Assembly (NCBI GenBank): GCA_017893485.1 | Contig: CM030367.1 | Coordinates: 85,442,853-85,506,852, forward strand | Length of the DNA: 64,000 nucleotides | DNA from: Hemerocallis citrina | Lineage: Eukaryota; Streptophyta; Magnoliopsida; Asparagales; Asphodelaceae | Direction of reading: 5' to 3' | Shown here: piece after piece, positions 45,310 to 56,764 of the stretch | Position numbering within the stretch: the first letter of the stretch is position 1 | How the letters are laid out: every line of letters begins with the position of its first letter | Notes under the pieces: model-generated | Seen by the model: only the letters and a program-made list of their open reading frames with translations | What the model was told of the DNA's origin: nothing | Database searches by the model: none | Position numbers and translations under genes: made by a program

Positions 45310-45321
45310 GCTCTGATACCA
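45310..45321 (-). other. Copia primer-binding site
   Basis: Minus strand TGGTATCAGAGC, one base inside the 5' LTR, complementary to the 3' end of initiator tRNA-Met as in most plant copia elements. Confidence 0.9.
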
Positions 45322-45322
45322 C

Positions 45323-46360
45323 TGTTAATCACCCTTAGGGGTTGTGAATAGGGTGATCGTGCGGAATTAAAAAAATTAAAAGAATAAGGTAAAATAAATT
45401 AAAGTAATGAAAGAGAGGCAGGAAAAGCAAACTCAGATGACGCAGCGATATAACGTAGTTCGACCCCTAGGTCTACGTCCACACCACCTACTTGTAACAA
45501 TTCTCCGCTACAAGCGTTCCACTATACTCAAAAATCCTTAGTATAATGATTCTCGAAATCAGGCCGAGCGACCTATTACACCCACAGGACTTCTAATTCA
45601 AGTCCCGTCAATCTCATCGAAGTGGAAAGGAAAAGAAAATAAAACTCAAGATCGTTTGAGATCTTGACTAAAGAATACAACCAATTCAATGCTCACACTC
45701 GGATTGATTATCAAGAGATTAGTTCAAAGTAATTTTCTCATAAGGAATTGGTGAAGAAGACATAGTGGATTCGTTCGATTACATAGAAGAGAAAGTATAT
45801 CGATCAAAAGAAGAAACGATACATTCCAAAAAAGATATACAGCCAAGTTGCAATCGACCGGTCAAAGTGTGCGGTCGACCGTTCAGCTCTCTGGCATAGC
45901 TAGAGAGTTGAAAGGTCGACCGCTATCTTAACTCATATAGGTTGCGGTCGACTATGAAGGTCGACTGACATAAGGAACGGTCGACCGGTCGTTGGCTGTA
46001 TAAATCGAATCCACTTTGTTTTCTTACCATAAACTCATCTCTCTTTAATCAATCAATTACAACAAATATCTCACGAAAATATTGCTAAAAATTTAGACTA
46101 GATAGATTGCTCGGAGGCCAATTAATTGAGAACTCTTTCCTCTTTAGCATGTAGATGCAATCTCCCTTTATCTAATTGAGAGTTCTTTCCTCTTTAGCTT
46201 ATAGATGCAATCTCCCTTTATTACTTTCCTTGTTTGTATATTTGTGAATCTCTCTTGGATCTCTTTTTGATATTAATTAATCCTGAAAATCTGATACACT
46301 AAATTCAAACTTATTAGTACAAGTGAGCATGTTTTGTGCACACCAAACCAAGAGTCAATA
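45323..46360 (-). repeat. 5' LTR of the copia element
   Basis: 1038 bp, followed on its outer side by GAGAT. Compared with 38347-39381 the first 150 bp already show a dozen or more substitutions and small indels. Confidence 0.93.
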
Positions 46361-47012
46361 GAGATTGCACCCAACACTTCATCTAAAAAGAGTAAATCTA
46401 ACAATTTACATGAATGATTATAAAGGAAACAAGGTTTGAAATTGAGATTACCTGAGAGGTGGAGCGTGGAAGATTGGGGGCTAGGGTTTCTCTTTGAATT
46501 GCTCAGGAAGGAGGTAGGGTTTGGAGCAAATCGAAACCCTAACGGCGAGAGAGATGACGGGAGAGAGGTAAAATCAAAAGACTATTGGCTTTGACAAAAA
46601 GACGACGAGAACCGATTCTCAGAGTAGGGGGTATCTCGTCGGAGAGAGAGATATCAATCGAGATTCGAAGTAGGGTTTTGATCGACGAAGAAAGAGAGAG
46701 CGGGAGGGATTCTCAGAGTTGGGGGATTTCTCATCGAAGAGAGAGCGAGATCGATACAGAAGAGAGAGAGAGATCGATCCAGATTTGAAGTAGTCTTTCG
46801 ATCGACGAAGAAAAAGAGAGCGGGAGGGAGAGGATGAGAGTTGAGAGCTGAATGAGAAAGAAAGGGAGACAGAAATGACAATTTTACCCTCAACAAAAGA
46901 ACTAAACGGCGGGATCAAATCAGAGCCGTTCGATCGCGATCAATCGCGATCGAATGGCTGGAAACTCAAGCTCCCGATAAGGATCTCAGCTTCCCAGCTC
47001 TCTATAGAATTA

Positions 47013-47014
<2 letters not shown>
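46361..47014. repeat. Right terminal inverted repeat arm (outer part)
   Basis: Reverse complement of the left arm, carrying the leader with AAACCCTAGCCCCCAATC, the CTCAG|GTAATC donor and GGGTAAAATTGTCATTTC. The GAGAT duplicate of the copia insertion is its first five bases. Confidence 0.85.

Positions 47015-47091
<77 letters not shown>
47015..47091. repeat. (TA)n microsatellite
   Basis: About 38 TA units separating two mobile segments. It probably derives from the (TA)n of the TRIM LTR in which the DNA element inserted. Confidence 0.95.
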
Positions 47092-47097
<6 letters not shown>

Positions 47098-49289
47098 CCT
47101 TTGGTTGCGAACTACTGGGTGCGAACTTAGCTTGCGAACTCAAATAATCGCCATTGGATCCAACACATCAGCATCGATGGCTGTTATTGAATCTCCCATT
47201 TCTCAGTTGTTAGCGGGGGTAATTTGGTAATTTTACCCCCGCTTTCCCTTTATTCCCATCTCCCTACACTGTCGTTTCTCAATCCCAAATCGATTGCAAA
47301 AAAACCCCTTCTCTATATACCAAGAGGCGAAACCCTAATCCCCTTTACCTCCCTTCACTACGTCGTTTCTCAACCTCAAACCCAAATCGAAACCCTAATC
47401 CCCTTTACCGAGCTTCACTCTGTCGTTTGCGAACTCAAACCCAAATCGAAATACCCCCCTTCTCTCTCTCTCAGAGTGAGCGAAACCCAAATCGAAATCG
47501 ATCCACTTCTCTCTCTATTCTCAAAACCCTAACGGGTGTGTGCAAAATCTTCTGTGCAAACTCCTCCTTCTTCCAAATAGTTCCATCGATTTTGGGTTTG
47601 GCTCGCCTTCGGTTGCGAACCTCTGTGTATGAACTCAGCTTGCGAAGTCCTGGGGTTACCGTTGGATCCAAAATAGCTCCAAATGGAAACCCTAGGGTTT
47701 TGATCAGGTATAAATTTATATTTTTTCGGTTGCGTTTTTTCTTTTTCTTCCTTGAATTTGTAAGAAACCCAATGAGGTATTTTTTTAATAGAGATCGAAT
47801 GTTTTGTTTGAATTTGTAGGAAGCGTTTGAGCTTCACCGAGTCTTTCTTCATGGCTTGATTCCAGCTATGGATATATTTTTGCCAATACACTGATGCTTG
47901 ATATCAATTGAGGGAAGTGTTTGATTCTGACTATTCCCTTTTTAAAATTTTAATTGCTTACTTTATTGCATTTTGGTATAGGCAGTGATAACAATCTAGA
48001 ATTTACAAGCAGTTGTAGGCATTTTGCTGCTTCTTCTGTTTGACAAGAATTTGTACGAACAATTCGTAACGGAAGGCCACACATATATAGTACAATGAGT
48101 GCAGCATTTTGTTTGTTTACTCACTGTTTTCACCATGTTTGATTTTTATTTGCTGAGTTAGTACGTTGCAATTATTTAAATGAAGGAGGGGTTAATTTAT
48201 ACTTGTACTATGGTTTAAACTCATCGTGCGAACCATAACGCTGGCCGTCCAATCCAAAAACCCTCCATCGAATGGCTGTGATTGTTCACGCTCTCTTCTC
48301 AGTTATCTTTGGGGGTAATTTGGTTATTTTTTCGGTTAGAGACATGTACTCCTCCATTGCAAATGAAGGGGTAATTTGGTAATTTGGTAATTTTTCGGTT
48401 AGAGACATATACTCTCAGGGACATATAGTCGTTTAAGAGGTTTTATTTATTCAGATTATGGTTGCAACTAGTTGGCATAGCATAATAATGCAGCCGTAGT
48501 GAGATCATGCATCTGAATAAGTGCTATACTAAATCCTGATTCTATTTGATGAGTTTTCCGCATTTTGGTTGAGCTGAAGCTGGGAAAAAAAATTGCTAAT
48601 GATGAAGCTCAAACAAGTTTATTTTTATGAAAAACTGAAACAAAATTTGGTTTAGCTGAAACATGAGTTGAAACTGAAACAAAACATGAGTTGAAACTAA
48701 AACTGAAATATGAGTTATTATTCTGATTGTGGTTGGAACTAGTTGGCATGGCATAATAATGCAGCCGTAGTGAGATCATGGTTATGAATAAGTGCCTGAT
48801 TATGCTTGGGACAACATATGTGCTATACTCATGCTTGATTATATTTGACTTATTTCATAATTACTTATTATGTGCAAGGTTGTTCTGATCCTATATGTAC
48901 TTCAATTGTTTACAATTTACGGTGATAATAGTGCAGTCTGATATTGCTAAGCTTTTTATGTTATTTTTTGTAGGGGGGTGGAGCAGATACCGCCTTTTGC
49001 TACTTGACAGAGCTTCGAGCAGTTTTGTTTCAGCATCAGCAGCACCAGAAGTCCGACATTTTTTTCTTCTTTTAGTTTATACTATTAGACCTCGATTTTG
49101 TATATTGGTATTCCACTGTATAATGTAATACGAGGTTTGAGTTTGTATACTGTAAATTTTTGGTATAATGAAAACTGAAGCTGTAATATGAGTTGAAAGT
49201 GAAACTGAAATTTTCTGTTGAAACTGAAGCTGAAATATGAGTTGAAATATGAGTTGAAACTTGAACTTAAATGAGTTGAAACTTGAACT
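47092..49289. other. Unclassified non-coding segment within the TRIM 3' LTR
   Basis: Starts GGGTAGCCTTTGGTTGCGAA. Related text recurs inside at about 47610 (GGTTGCGAACCTCTGTG) and 48215 (ATCGTGCGAACCATAACG..), each followed by a GGATCC/GGATTG block and GGGGGTAATTTGGT. Pyrimidine-rich (AACCCTAATCCCCTTTACC repeated three times near 47330-47410) and TGAAACTGAAAC-type phrases (48640-49280) fill the rest. It is probably a non-autonomous DNA transposon with internal duplications. I could not find a matching right end or target duplication. Confidence 0.4.
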
Positions 49290-49627
49290 TAAATGGGACG
49301 GAAATGCAACAGATGGATGCGGTTTTGAGATGTCCACGTCAGTGATGTGGAGGGTCTTGTGGAGGCCCGCCCGGTTGTGAAGGGGTGCCTACCTGTCGAT
49401 GTGGCACTGGCGCCCCCGGGGTTGATTGCTGTGCTCTCTCACAAGAGAGAGAAGGGCAGCGGGAGTGAATAGATTTGGTCCCATATCGGCGATTTCAGAA
49501 TTAATTGTGTATGATATATATAATTGCCTAGGATTAGAGGGCACCAATCAGCTATAGAAGCTTTTATGTGGCAAGCCTGTGGTGGGTAGTTGTTAGAAAA
49601 ATTGCTGTTTTGGTCCGGGGCATTACA
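49290..49627 (+). repeat. Right piece of the 3' LTR of TRIM-like element 2
   Basis: Matches the last 340 bp of the 5' LTR (30050-30391) and ends GGGGCATTACA immediately before the GATTC duplicate. Confidence 0.85.
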
Positions 49628-50143
49628 GATTCTATCATGTTTTGGAAGGAGAAGTATTTCTTGATCTAGGGTAGCACGTCGTGGAATATTCCCACGAGGT
49701 GGAGGAAGGAGGTGCCAAAGTGGGCGAAGGCCAAGCCGATGTTAACTCTGGATGAAGAGGGGGTCGTGTCCAAACTCCTTGCTCGTGAACCCCTAGGTTG
49801 GAAAGATTTAACCGAGGAGGTCCTCTTCGGGGCGGGTCTTAGTCCGATCAACCCTAGTATGCTCTGTATATTTTTCTCTGTCTTTAGTTTAAGCTTAATT
49901 TCTTCGTATGTCCATCTCTTCGTTTTTTCTCTTTGCAGAGGCCTCAGACATGGACTTCAGAGTGATGTTGTTTGACCGAGGGGGAGTAGGCAACAAGGCC
50001 TCTGACAGGAGAAAAAGGAAGAGGACGACCTCGGGGCCGCCGTCTGCCAAAGTCGTGAAGGCTTCAGTGGTGACGACTCCAATGGTTAACTTAGAATCTG
50101 CCCTTCCTGCCCTACCTGTCTCTCCTGCTCCGTCCGTCAGAGG
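49628..50143 (+). pseudogene. Element 2 opposite-strand gene, fragment 2 (end of exon 1, intron 1, start of exon 2)
   Basis: Resumes the reading frame broken at 29865: WKEKYF, then WAKAKPMLTLDEEGVVSKLL and LGWKDLTEEVLFGAGLSPINP, matching element 1 (LDWRELTEDILYKGG). Intron 1 is 49857-49938 (CCTA|GTATGC to GCAG|AGGCC), same phase as in element 1. Exon 2 has MDFRVMLFDRGG and a basic RRKRKRTTSG stretch. A stop follows KEKYFLI (about 49666). It ends at AGAGG (50139-50143), where a solo LTR inserted. Confidence 0.85.
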
Positions 50144-53100
50144 TGTAACGCCCCGATTTTCCTACACTGGGAAACCGTGACATAAGCCAAAATCTTTTCC
50201 TTCAATTAGCCACAATACACAGAAAAATAGAAAAATTTAAAACTTTTTATTCAACACAAATGTATTACAAGTCTAAATGTTATAAAACTGCAATTGGTAC
50301 TTCACTTGGATGCTCTCCAACAATAAATAAATTACAACAATATTACAATTGAAATAAATCAATACTTTGCTTCTTTTGCCTTGAGTCCTCCTGAATCCTG
50401 TACATGTTGCTTTGCAATCCAGTACCTGTAATTTTGCAATTCAGTACATATTGAAATGGGGACGTCAGTACATATATTGACGCTTTAAGGCTGATGACTA
50501 GCAGCGATTCTCAACTTTAAACAAACAGATTGATGAAAAGAGAAAAGAGTATATATAATTGATGTGTCAGTGTATGCTATGACTTAGACTCTAATGCAAG
50601 ATTAATTAATGCAAGGATGCACTTATTCTAATGCAAGCGAGTCTCCAGAACAGTATGCATCCCATACTACATACGCCCCATCTCAAGCCGTTTCTTCATA
50701 TATAGGAATTTGAACCCACGCCATTAATTCTACTCTTGTCCTCAACTTCTTTCTGAAGATACGACGTGACTGATGAGGTTGCTCTGAAACGGTCTAATCC
50801 CTCCATTCGCAGTCATATAGTGGTGTCTCCGTTTGCTATTATTGCCCGACGTATCGGACCTCACTCAAAAATCTGACGAACGTAGGGTATCTGACAACAC
50901 AGGATAGCTCGAAGCATCCACTGTGCCTCCCCTAGCAGGTATCCGACAGCACAAGTTAGCTCGAAGCATCCCCTATGGACCCCTTAGCAGGTATCCGACA
51001 ACACAGGTTAGCTCGAAGCATCCCCTATGGCCCCTAGCAGATAGATCGTAGTCTATGGTTTGTTCGCCCTTAGATATAGAACATGACGGAGTTCCGGGGG
51101 TCCATCCCCTAGCTCCGACAGGAATCGCTCCCACCCTTATCATGGTACTTCAGAAATTAATAGACAAGATACAGATCCCATGCTCTCAACTCGTGAGAAG
51201 GCACAGACCGTATCCCTTTGACAACAAGGGTGCAACCCAATAACACCACCTAGTGCCGGCCTATAGGACAGGTCGGATCATAAGGTATCACCCTTAACCC
51301 CACCTCTTTCCCTTCGGCGAAAATGATAATAAGTAAAGGTTAAGTAGTGATAGCTATAAGTTATTACCCTAACGATGTCACTAACCCTAAACAATCTGAG
51401 GGATGACAATATTACTAACACAAACATGCTGGGTCTTAAGCTAGACTTCGCAAGATAACTCTACTAGGTGCTCAACCTAGACTTACCAGAATTCCTAAGG
51501 ATCCTGTTCACAGCCTATCGATCCAGGACCCCAGCAATACGAATGTATTCGCATACTACTACCCAGAACATGGATTCCGTCTACGCTCTGGTCCGCGATC
51601 AACCTACACCGGTTAGGATCTGATGGTACACAAGGAGTGACTCGTCCACAGTCCCTTAGGAGTAAAATAAATACACGTCTTGATGGTCAATGGCTCCTAG
51701 GTCAATAATATCACCCTAGACGAGCACAATAAACTGCGTACTAGCTAATAAGCTACATACGAGTAAACAAAAGCATATACGAGCTAAACAAGCTACGTAT
51801 GAAACCAACAACTACATACGAGCCAAATTAGCTACGTATGAGACCAACAACTATATACGAGCCAGACGAGCTGCGTATGAGATGACAACATACATACGAG
51901 CCAAGTAAGCTACGTATGAGACCAACAATTACATACGAGCCAGGTGAGCTGCGTATGAGACAACAACATACATACGATCCAATTAAGCTACGTATGGGCA
52001 AAACAACATATAGAAACAACCATACAGGTATTCTAACAACCTAGAAGCAACGAAACGTGCTTACTAGCAAAACTTGATCTTTTATAATTAGCAGCAAAAG
52101 AAGAAACTTCTAACAACCTAATATAAACATACTACCAATGAAAGCCCGAAAGCGACATAAAAAGCTTTCTAACACTGTAAAAGCAACCAGTGCTATGCTC
52201 ATCGGAATTCGACAAAATCAAACTTTTTAGAAAGGTGAGAACATCTCCTGCAACTTCCTAGTTAAACACTTTTTCAGACTCCGTATGGAACTTAATCCAC
52301 CGTCCTTTGAACACTCGCAAAAATTAACCAACAACAAATTTCTTAACAAAAAGCTGAAACTTTGAAAACTTGTAACTTTTGCTCTACATGTCGAAATTTA
52401 ATCAAATTATACTTTCTGGAAAGGTGGGAACATATACTACAACTATCTAGTTGAACACTTTTCCATATTCCTTATGGAATTCAATCCACCGTCCTTTGAA
52501 AACACGCAAAAATTAACCAACAGCAGATTTCTTAACAAAAAGATGAAACTTTGAAAGCTTGTAACTTTTACTCTACTTTTCGGAATCTAACCAAATCATA
52601 CAATTTAGAAAGGTGGGAACATATACTACAAATCTCTAGTTGAACTCTTTTCCAGATTCCTTATGGAATTTAATCTACCGTCCTTTGAACACAACACAAA
52701 GACAACGAAAGACAGCACAAGCTGAAAACTTGTAAAGCTCACAACTTTTGCTATAATTTTTGGAATCTAACCAAATAGGATATTTTGGAAAGGTGAGAGA
52801 ATCTAATACAACTCTATGGTAGAACACTTTTTCATATTCAATTAATAATATGTACAAAAAATCAAGCTATCCAAACAGCAAGCATTCAACTAAAAGCTGG
52901 CTACTATGTTTTGGAACGGTCATAACTTTGCACCACTTATCGGAATCTAACTAAATAGGGCCTTTTGGAAAGGTGATAGACTCTACTAAAACTATCTAGT
53001 TGAACACTTTTTCAGATTCAATGAATAAGAGGTACAAAAATATCAAGCACTCCAAACAACAAGCATTCAGCCAAAAGCTGGCTGCTATGTTTTGGAACAG

Positions 53101-54571
53101 TCATAACTTTTGCACCACTTATCGGAATCTAACCAAATAGGAAATTTTGGAAAGGTGAGAATGTCTACTACAATTTCCAAGTTGATCACTTTTCTAAATT
53201 TCGCAAGGAACATCAAGATACAGCCCCTTGAACACAACAAAAATTAACCCAAAACAGCGAGTTTTCTGTTTTTGCTAAACTTTCGCTATTTTGGGGAAAC
53301 GGTTTGTTTCACCCATCAAACTAGCTCGGAAAAAAACTACAAAAATTTGAGCATGGTAACAACGCATATGAGAACCTCTCCAATTAATTTGGAGTCAAAA
53401 TTCCTACTTTAACATAGTTAATTAATTATAACCCTACAACTACAACGATTGGATCTTTATCTCTTTATTTTGTGTTCTACCACTTCAATCTTGTATATGT
53501 CATCTATTCTAGTTCATACTACTCATATGCATCATGAATAAGTCCAAATTGTTCACACAATAACATATAACAATAGTAAACAAAAATAACAAACATGAAG
53601 TGAGAACACCAAAAATGAAGGAAGGACTTGCTCTTCTTCTCCTTGCTCCTTGTTCTTGCTCCTCTTCAAGAACACCAAAAATGAAACCCATGAAACCCTA
53701 ACCCCTCTTTTGGTTTTAACTCTCTTTTCTTTTCTTTTCTTCTCAATCTTTTTCTAAATAGAACAAGTAAAAGGAGTAGAACTGGTGGAGTGAGATGAGA
53801 AGAGGTGGAGAAAACATAAAATGAAATTGGGCTCTTGCCTTTTTGGAGATTGGCCGGCCATGGGGTAAAGGGGGGTTTTTTATAGGAGGAGGGTGAAGGG
53901 TTTGTGGGTGAGAATGAGTCCAAGTGTCATTCCATTTCATGGTTAAAACAATTGATGTTCAATTTGCAAATAAATATTGCAATCAAACCCTACTCATCCC
54001 TAACCCTTTATTTTGATCATGATTGATCCAGAATAAAAGATATTTTCCCAAAATCACATACTACATGATTTCATACAAACGTACGAAATCGATACAATTC
54101 AAATACGTACATATATCTGTATATAGATAATTTTTATTCGTTAAAATGAATAATCTCTACCAAAAATATTTTAATTTATAAATAATAATAAAAATAATTT
54201 TATTACTGGCTCGGAAGATTCCAGTATCAATTTGATACAATACAGATATATACATACTGGTGTATATATATATAATGTTTATTAACAAAACCGTGTAATA
54301 TCCACCAAAAATATTTCAATTCTGAAAATAAAAATAAAATAATATTAAAATAATAAATTTTAATACAGGCCTGAGATTTTATAGACATTTTCTCAAAAAC
54401 ACATTTTACAGGAATCTGTACAAGTGCACAAAACCGATACAATACATATATATACTTACTAGTATATATATACAGATAAGTTTTTATTAGTAAAACCAAA
54501 AAATTTCCATAAAAATATTTTAATTTTAAAAATAATAATAACACAATTATAATATCTGACCGGATATTACA
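50144..54571 (-). mobile_element. Family-Z solo LTR inside exon 2 of the opposite-strand gene
   Basis: 4428 bp, from TGTAACGCCCCGATTTTCC to ..CCGGATATTACA. Flanks AGAGG (50139-50143) and GGAGG (54572-54576) are a 5-bp target duplication with one mismatch. A minus-strand TATA box (TATAAAA, 53884-53878) about 690 bp from the right end gives leftward orientation. Internal arrays: about 56 bp at 50886-51040, about 45 bp at 51740-52000 and about 185 bp at 52190-53230. The coding frame of the interrupted exon continues on the far side, which confirms both borders. Confidence 0.85.
52190..53230. repeat. About 185-bp tandem array in the family-Z LTR
   Basis: Six copies with landmarks GGAATCTAACCAAAT, GGAAAGGTGAGAA, ACTTTTTCAGATTC and ACCGTCCTTTGAACAC. 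The AAAGGTG landmark recurs at about 52233, 52420, 52609, 52789, 52970 and 53150. Confidence 0.85.
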
Positions 54572-55576
54572 GGAGGATTCACCCTCGGGGCCGCACTGGC
54601 ACTCGAAGCCCCGCCTCTTACAGCTACGGCGGAGGCAATTCTCACCGAGGAGCACAAGAAGCTCTTCGTCCCGACTGGCTCGTGATGAAGCACGACGGTT
54701 TCCTTAGGGACTCATCCGGTACATGCAAGCGGTACAACACTTGCCAACCCCGAAGGATCGTGTTGTGATGAAGGTAGGAACGGCCAGTAACAATGCCATC
54801 GAGATAGCCAGGGCGACTATGTCGGTAAGCGAAGCCTCGTTCTTTATGAATGAGAAATTTTCCTTGTGACTTTCACACTTAGAAGATTTTTCTTATTTTT
54901 GTCCTCGTAGATCACCTGCCACTTCAGTCACATGATGGAGCAGTTCGCTGAGCAGAAGAAGGAGCTCAAGGCAGCGAGCGATAGAGATCGGTCGGAGCGA
55001 GCTAAGGCTGTGAAGATGGTCGAGGTGGAGAAGCGCTTTTCTGAGTCTCAGGCGGCTCAAATTACTCTCCTCAAGGCCGCCCTGGCGAAAGCGAACGAAC
55101 AGATTGCCATGGAGAAAGAGAGGGTAGACAAAGAGAGGGAGAGGGCCGATAGGGAAAGAGAGATGGCTGCGAAGGCCACTGAAGATGCAGCGAAGTAGAA
55201 GGAGGCAGTCGTGGAATCAGCTACAGAGGCAGTTAGGGCGGAAGTGAAGTTGCACTTGCACTCGAACATGGAGTTGTCCTATGCTAGGGTGCTCAAGCAC
55301 ATAGAGGCACGCGTACCTAGCTTTGATGGTTCGAGGTACAACTTTTATTAACTTCTTGAAGGCGAAACTACTCCAGTAGACGAGGAGGTGTGTGAAGAAG
55401 AAGAAGAAGAAGAAGAAGAAGAAGAAGAAGAAGAAGAAGAGGAGGAGGAGGAGGAGGAGGAGGAGGACGTCATCGCAGATCGTCAGTTGACTATAGTGGA
55501 GGTACCAGAGGCGATTGAGGAAGACGATCGCAAGGTCCCACTTCCCCTCGAGACGTCTACCGAGGTGGTCCCCTGA
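54572..55576 (+). pseudogene. Element 2 opposite-strand gene, fragment 3 (end of exon 2, intron 2, exon 3)
   Basis: Continues exon 2 (LGAALALEAP, AILTEEHKKLFVP, KHDGFL, QHLPTPKDR-like text matching element 1). Intron 2 is 54825-54910 (TCG|GTAAGC to GTAG|ATCACC), as in element 1. Exon 3 is a coiled coil (MEQFAEQKKELKAASDRDRS, KALA-type heptads) with a poly-Glu tail encoded by (GAA)n(GAG)n at 55394-55465, equivalent to the acidic tail of element 1. Stops TAG (55196-55198) and TAA (about 55349) break it. The terminal stop is TGA 55574-55576. Frameshift near 54660. Confidence 0.85.
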
Positions 55577-55650
55577 CATCTTTTCTATCTACGCCACGTT
55601 TTTTAGTTGTTTTGTCTTCTTCTTTTCTTTTGAATGCTTTTGTATCGATG

Positions 55651-55680
55651 CCTTATAGCGGACTGGTCACCGCTTTTTTA
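55651..55680 (+). promoter_or_regulatory. Conserved hairpin and T-tract, element 2 copy
   Basis: ATAGCGGACTGGTCACCGCT followed by six T and A. Matches 9166-9200 (minus) apart from one base in the loop region (the stems are identical), at the same place after the acidic tail of the gene. Confidence 0.45.
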
Positions 55681-55721
55681 TCTTTACTTTAAAAATGAAG
55701 TACTTTTGTATGGCAACACAA

Positions 55722-56000
55722 CTTAGAGCTTTCTTATGGCTTTTATCCAAATATAGAACTATCTTTTAGCTCTTATTCAAATTTAGAACTATCTTGTAGC
55801 TTTACTTGAACTTAGAACTACCTTGTAGCTTTTATTCAAATTTAGAACTATCTTGTAGCTCTACTTGAACTTAGAACCATCTTGTAGCTTCTTACTCAAA
55901 TTTAGAACTGCAAGATAGCTCTTATTCAAATTTAGAACTATCTTGTAGCTCTTCTTGAACATAGAACCATCTTGTAGCTCTATTTAGACTTAGAGTGATT
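55722..56000. repeat. About 32-bp tandem array
   Basis: About nine copies of AACTTAGAACTATCTTGTAG plus CTCTTATTCAAATTT or CTCTACTTG variants. It lies between the two coding blocks of the opposite-strand gene. Element 1 has no such array in the equivalent 9000-9300 interval. Confidence 0.9.
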
Positions 56001-56039
56001 TACGCTTCTCTCTTTGGTTAACTTCCCTATGGTAGCGAG

Positions 56040-56764
56040 GCATCGCATATTCGCACCCAACTTCGCGTTGCTAAGCTGTGATTTGGTCAATCTCTGGAGA
56101 GGCTCTCTAAAATGGAGTTGGAGCTTTGTCATCTGAGGCTGGTCTTTGCTGGTTGAAACATCGAAGTGAAGCACCTTGAGGAGAATCTCCAAGAAGTGCT
56201 CCCCGAGGGAGAGGAGGTTGCCCTTCGAAGGCTGCTGGCAAAGGTTCGAGGCTAAAATTCCTTTGGCACTCTTTATTCTTGGTGACGACGGAGAGGGACG
56301 AGTTGAAGAACTCTTTGTTCGAAGTGAGGTCGGAGAGGGACGAGCTAAAGAACATGGTGCTCGAGAAGAGTTTTGAAGCGGCTCATCTGCGAAGGACCAT
56401 CTTTGAGTTTTCACAAGGGGGGAGCACGAGCGGGGTACCTCGTTTGAAGCTCAGAGTGACAAATGACTCCCGCAATGAGCGGCTCGTTGAGTTAGAGGCG
56501 GAGAATTTTCTCTTAACGCGACTCTCCGAAGGAAGCAACGCCAGGAGCACTTCTTTCCCGTGTGGGGAGTACACCCACGAGAGATCGTTCCATGAGTTGG
56601 ATTTACGCATGCCTAATGCTCTGCAGAACCCTGGGGATGCTCAAAGAGGAGTGGCCAGCTCATCGAGTAGAGCATCTGTTGGGACGGCAGCTAGGTCTAT
56701 GGGTCTTGATGGCATGACTCATGTTGCAGACCTAGATATTTGTTCGGAGACAACGATGGAGTGA
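56040..56764 (+). pseudogene. Element 2 opposite-strand gene, distal coding block
   Basis: Homologous to 8982-8062 of element 1: LERLSKMELELCHLRLVF, EVKHLEENLQEVLPEGEE, then TERDELKNSLFEVRSERDEL, RNERLVELEAENFLL, and NPGDAQRGVASSSSRASVG. In-frame stops occur after VFAG and KVRG, with a frameshift near 56250-56290. Ends TGA 56762-56764. The block keeps its coiled coil and the ordered Ser-rich tail. Confidence 0.75.

Larger units (their letters stand above)
38347..46360 (-). mobile_element. Ty1/copia element (Sirevirus-like), complete but decayed
   Basis: 8.0 kb on the minus strand. Left (3') LTR 38347-39381, right (5') LTR 45323-46360, both starting TGTTAATCACCC and ending AGAGTCAAYA. Target duplication GAGAT at 38342-38346 and 46361-46365. 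Primer site TGGTATCAGAGC (minus, 45321-45310). Polypurine tract AAAAGGGGGAGAC next to the 3' LTR. Order gag, protease, integrase, RT, RNase H is copia-type. The long gag with coiled coil and a second zinc knuckle, and the palindromes near the 3' LTR, suggest Sirevirus. The LTRs differ at many positions and all ORFs are broken, so it is older than element 1. Confidence 0.93.
30706..47014. mobile_element. Large inverted-repeat DNA element (Mutator-like?), itself split by LTR elements
   Basis: The left arm (about 30706-31640) is repeated inverted at 46361-47014 and 38346-37830, the break being a copia insertion. Shared text, read inwards from each end: GAGTAATTCTAT, AAGCT.AGATCCTTATCGG, CGCGATTGATCGCGATCGAA, GGGTAAAATTGTCATTTC, (TC)n runs with CGA(A)ACCCTA, TCCACGCTCCACCTCTCAG then GTAATC. 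Arms this long, with promoter-like leader and a CAG|GTAATC donor in both, suit a Mutator-like element. Both outer ends lie in (TA)n, so no target duplication can be read. I found no transposase in the interior. Confidence 0.7.
29866..49627 (+). mobile_element. TRIM-like element 2, expanded to 19.8 kb by nested insertions
   Basis: Begins TGTAACACCCC, ends GGGGCATTACA, target duplication GATTC (29861-29865, 49628-49632). The 5' LTR is 29866-30391 (526 bp), with a primer site TGGTATCAGAG at 30394-30404. The interior 30392-30647 is only 256 bp, and a polypurine tract AAGGGGGGG abuts the 3' LTR at 30648. That LTR is split: 30648-30705, then about 49290-49627. Between these lie a large inverted-repeat DNA element and a second non-coding segment. 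The element itself encodes nothing. Confidence 0.9.

Noticed and set aside
55388..55576. A separate poly-Glu protein
   Set aside because: It is the acidic C-terminal tail of the antisense gene, extended by a (GAA)n microsatellite and separated from exon 3 by a stop.
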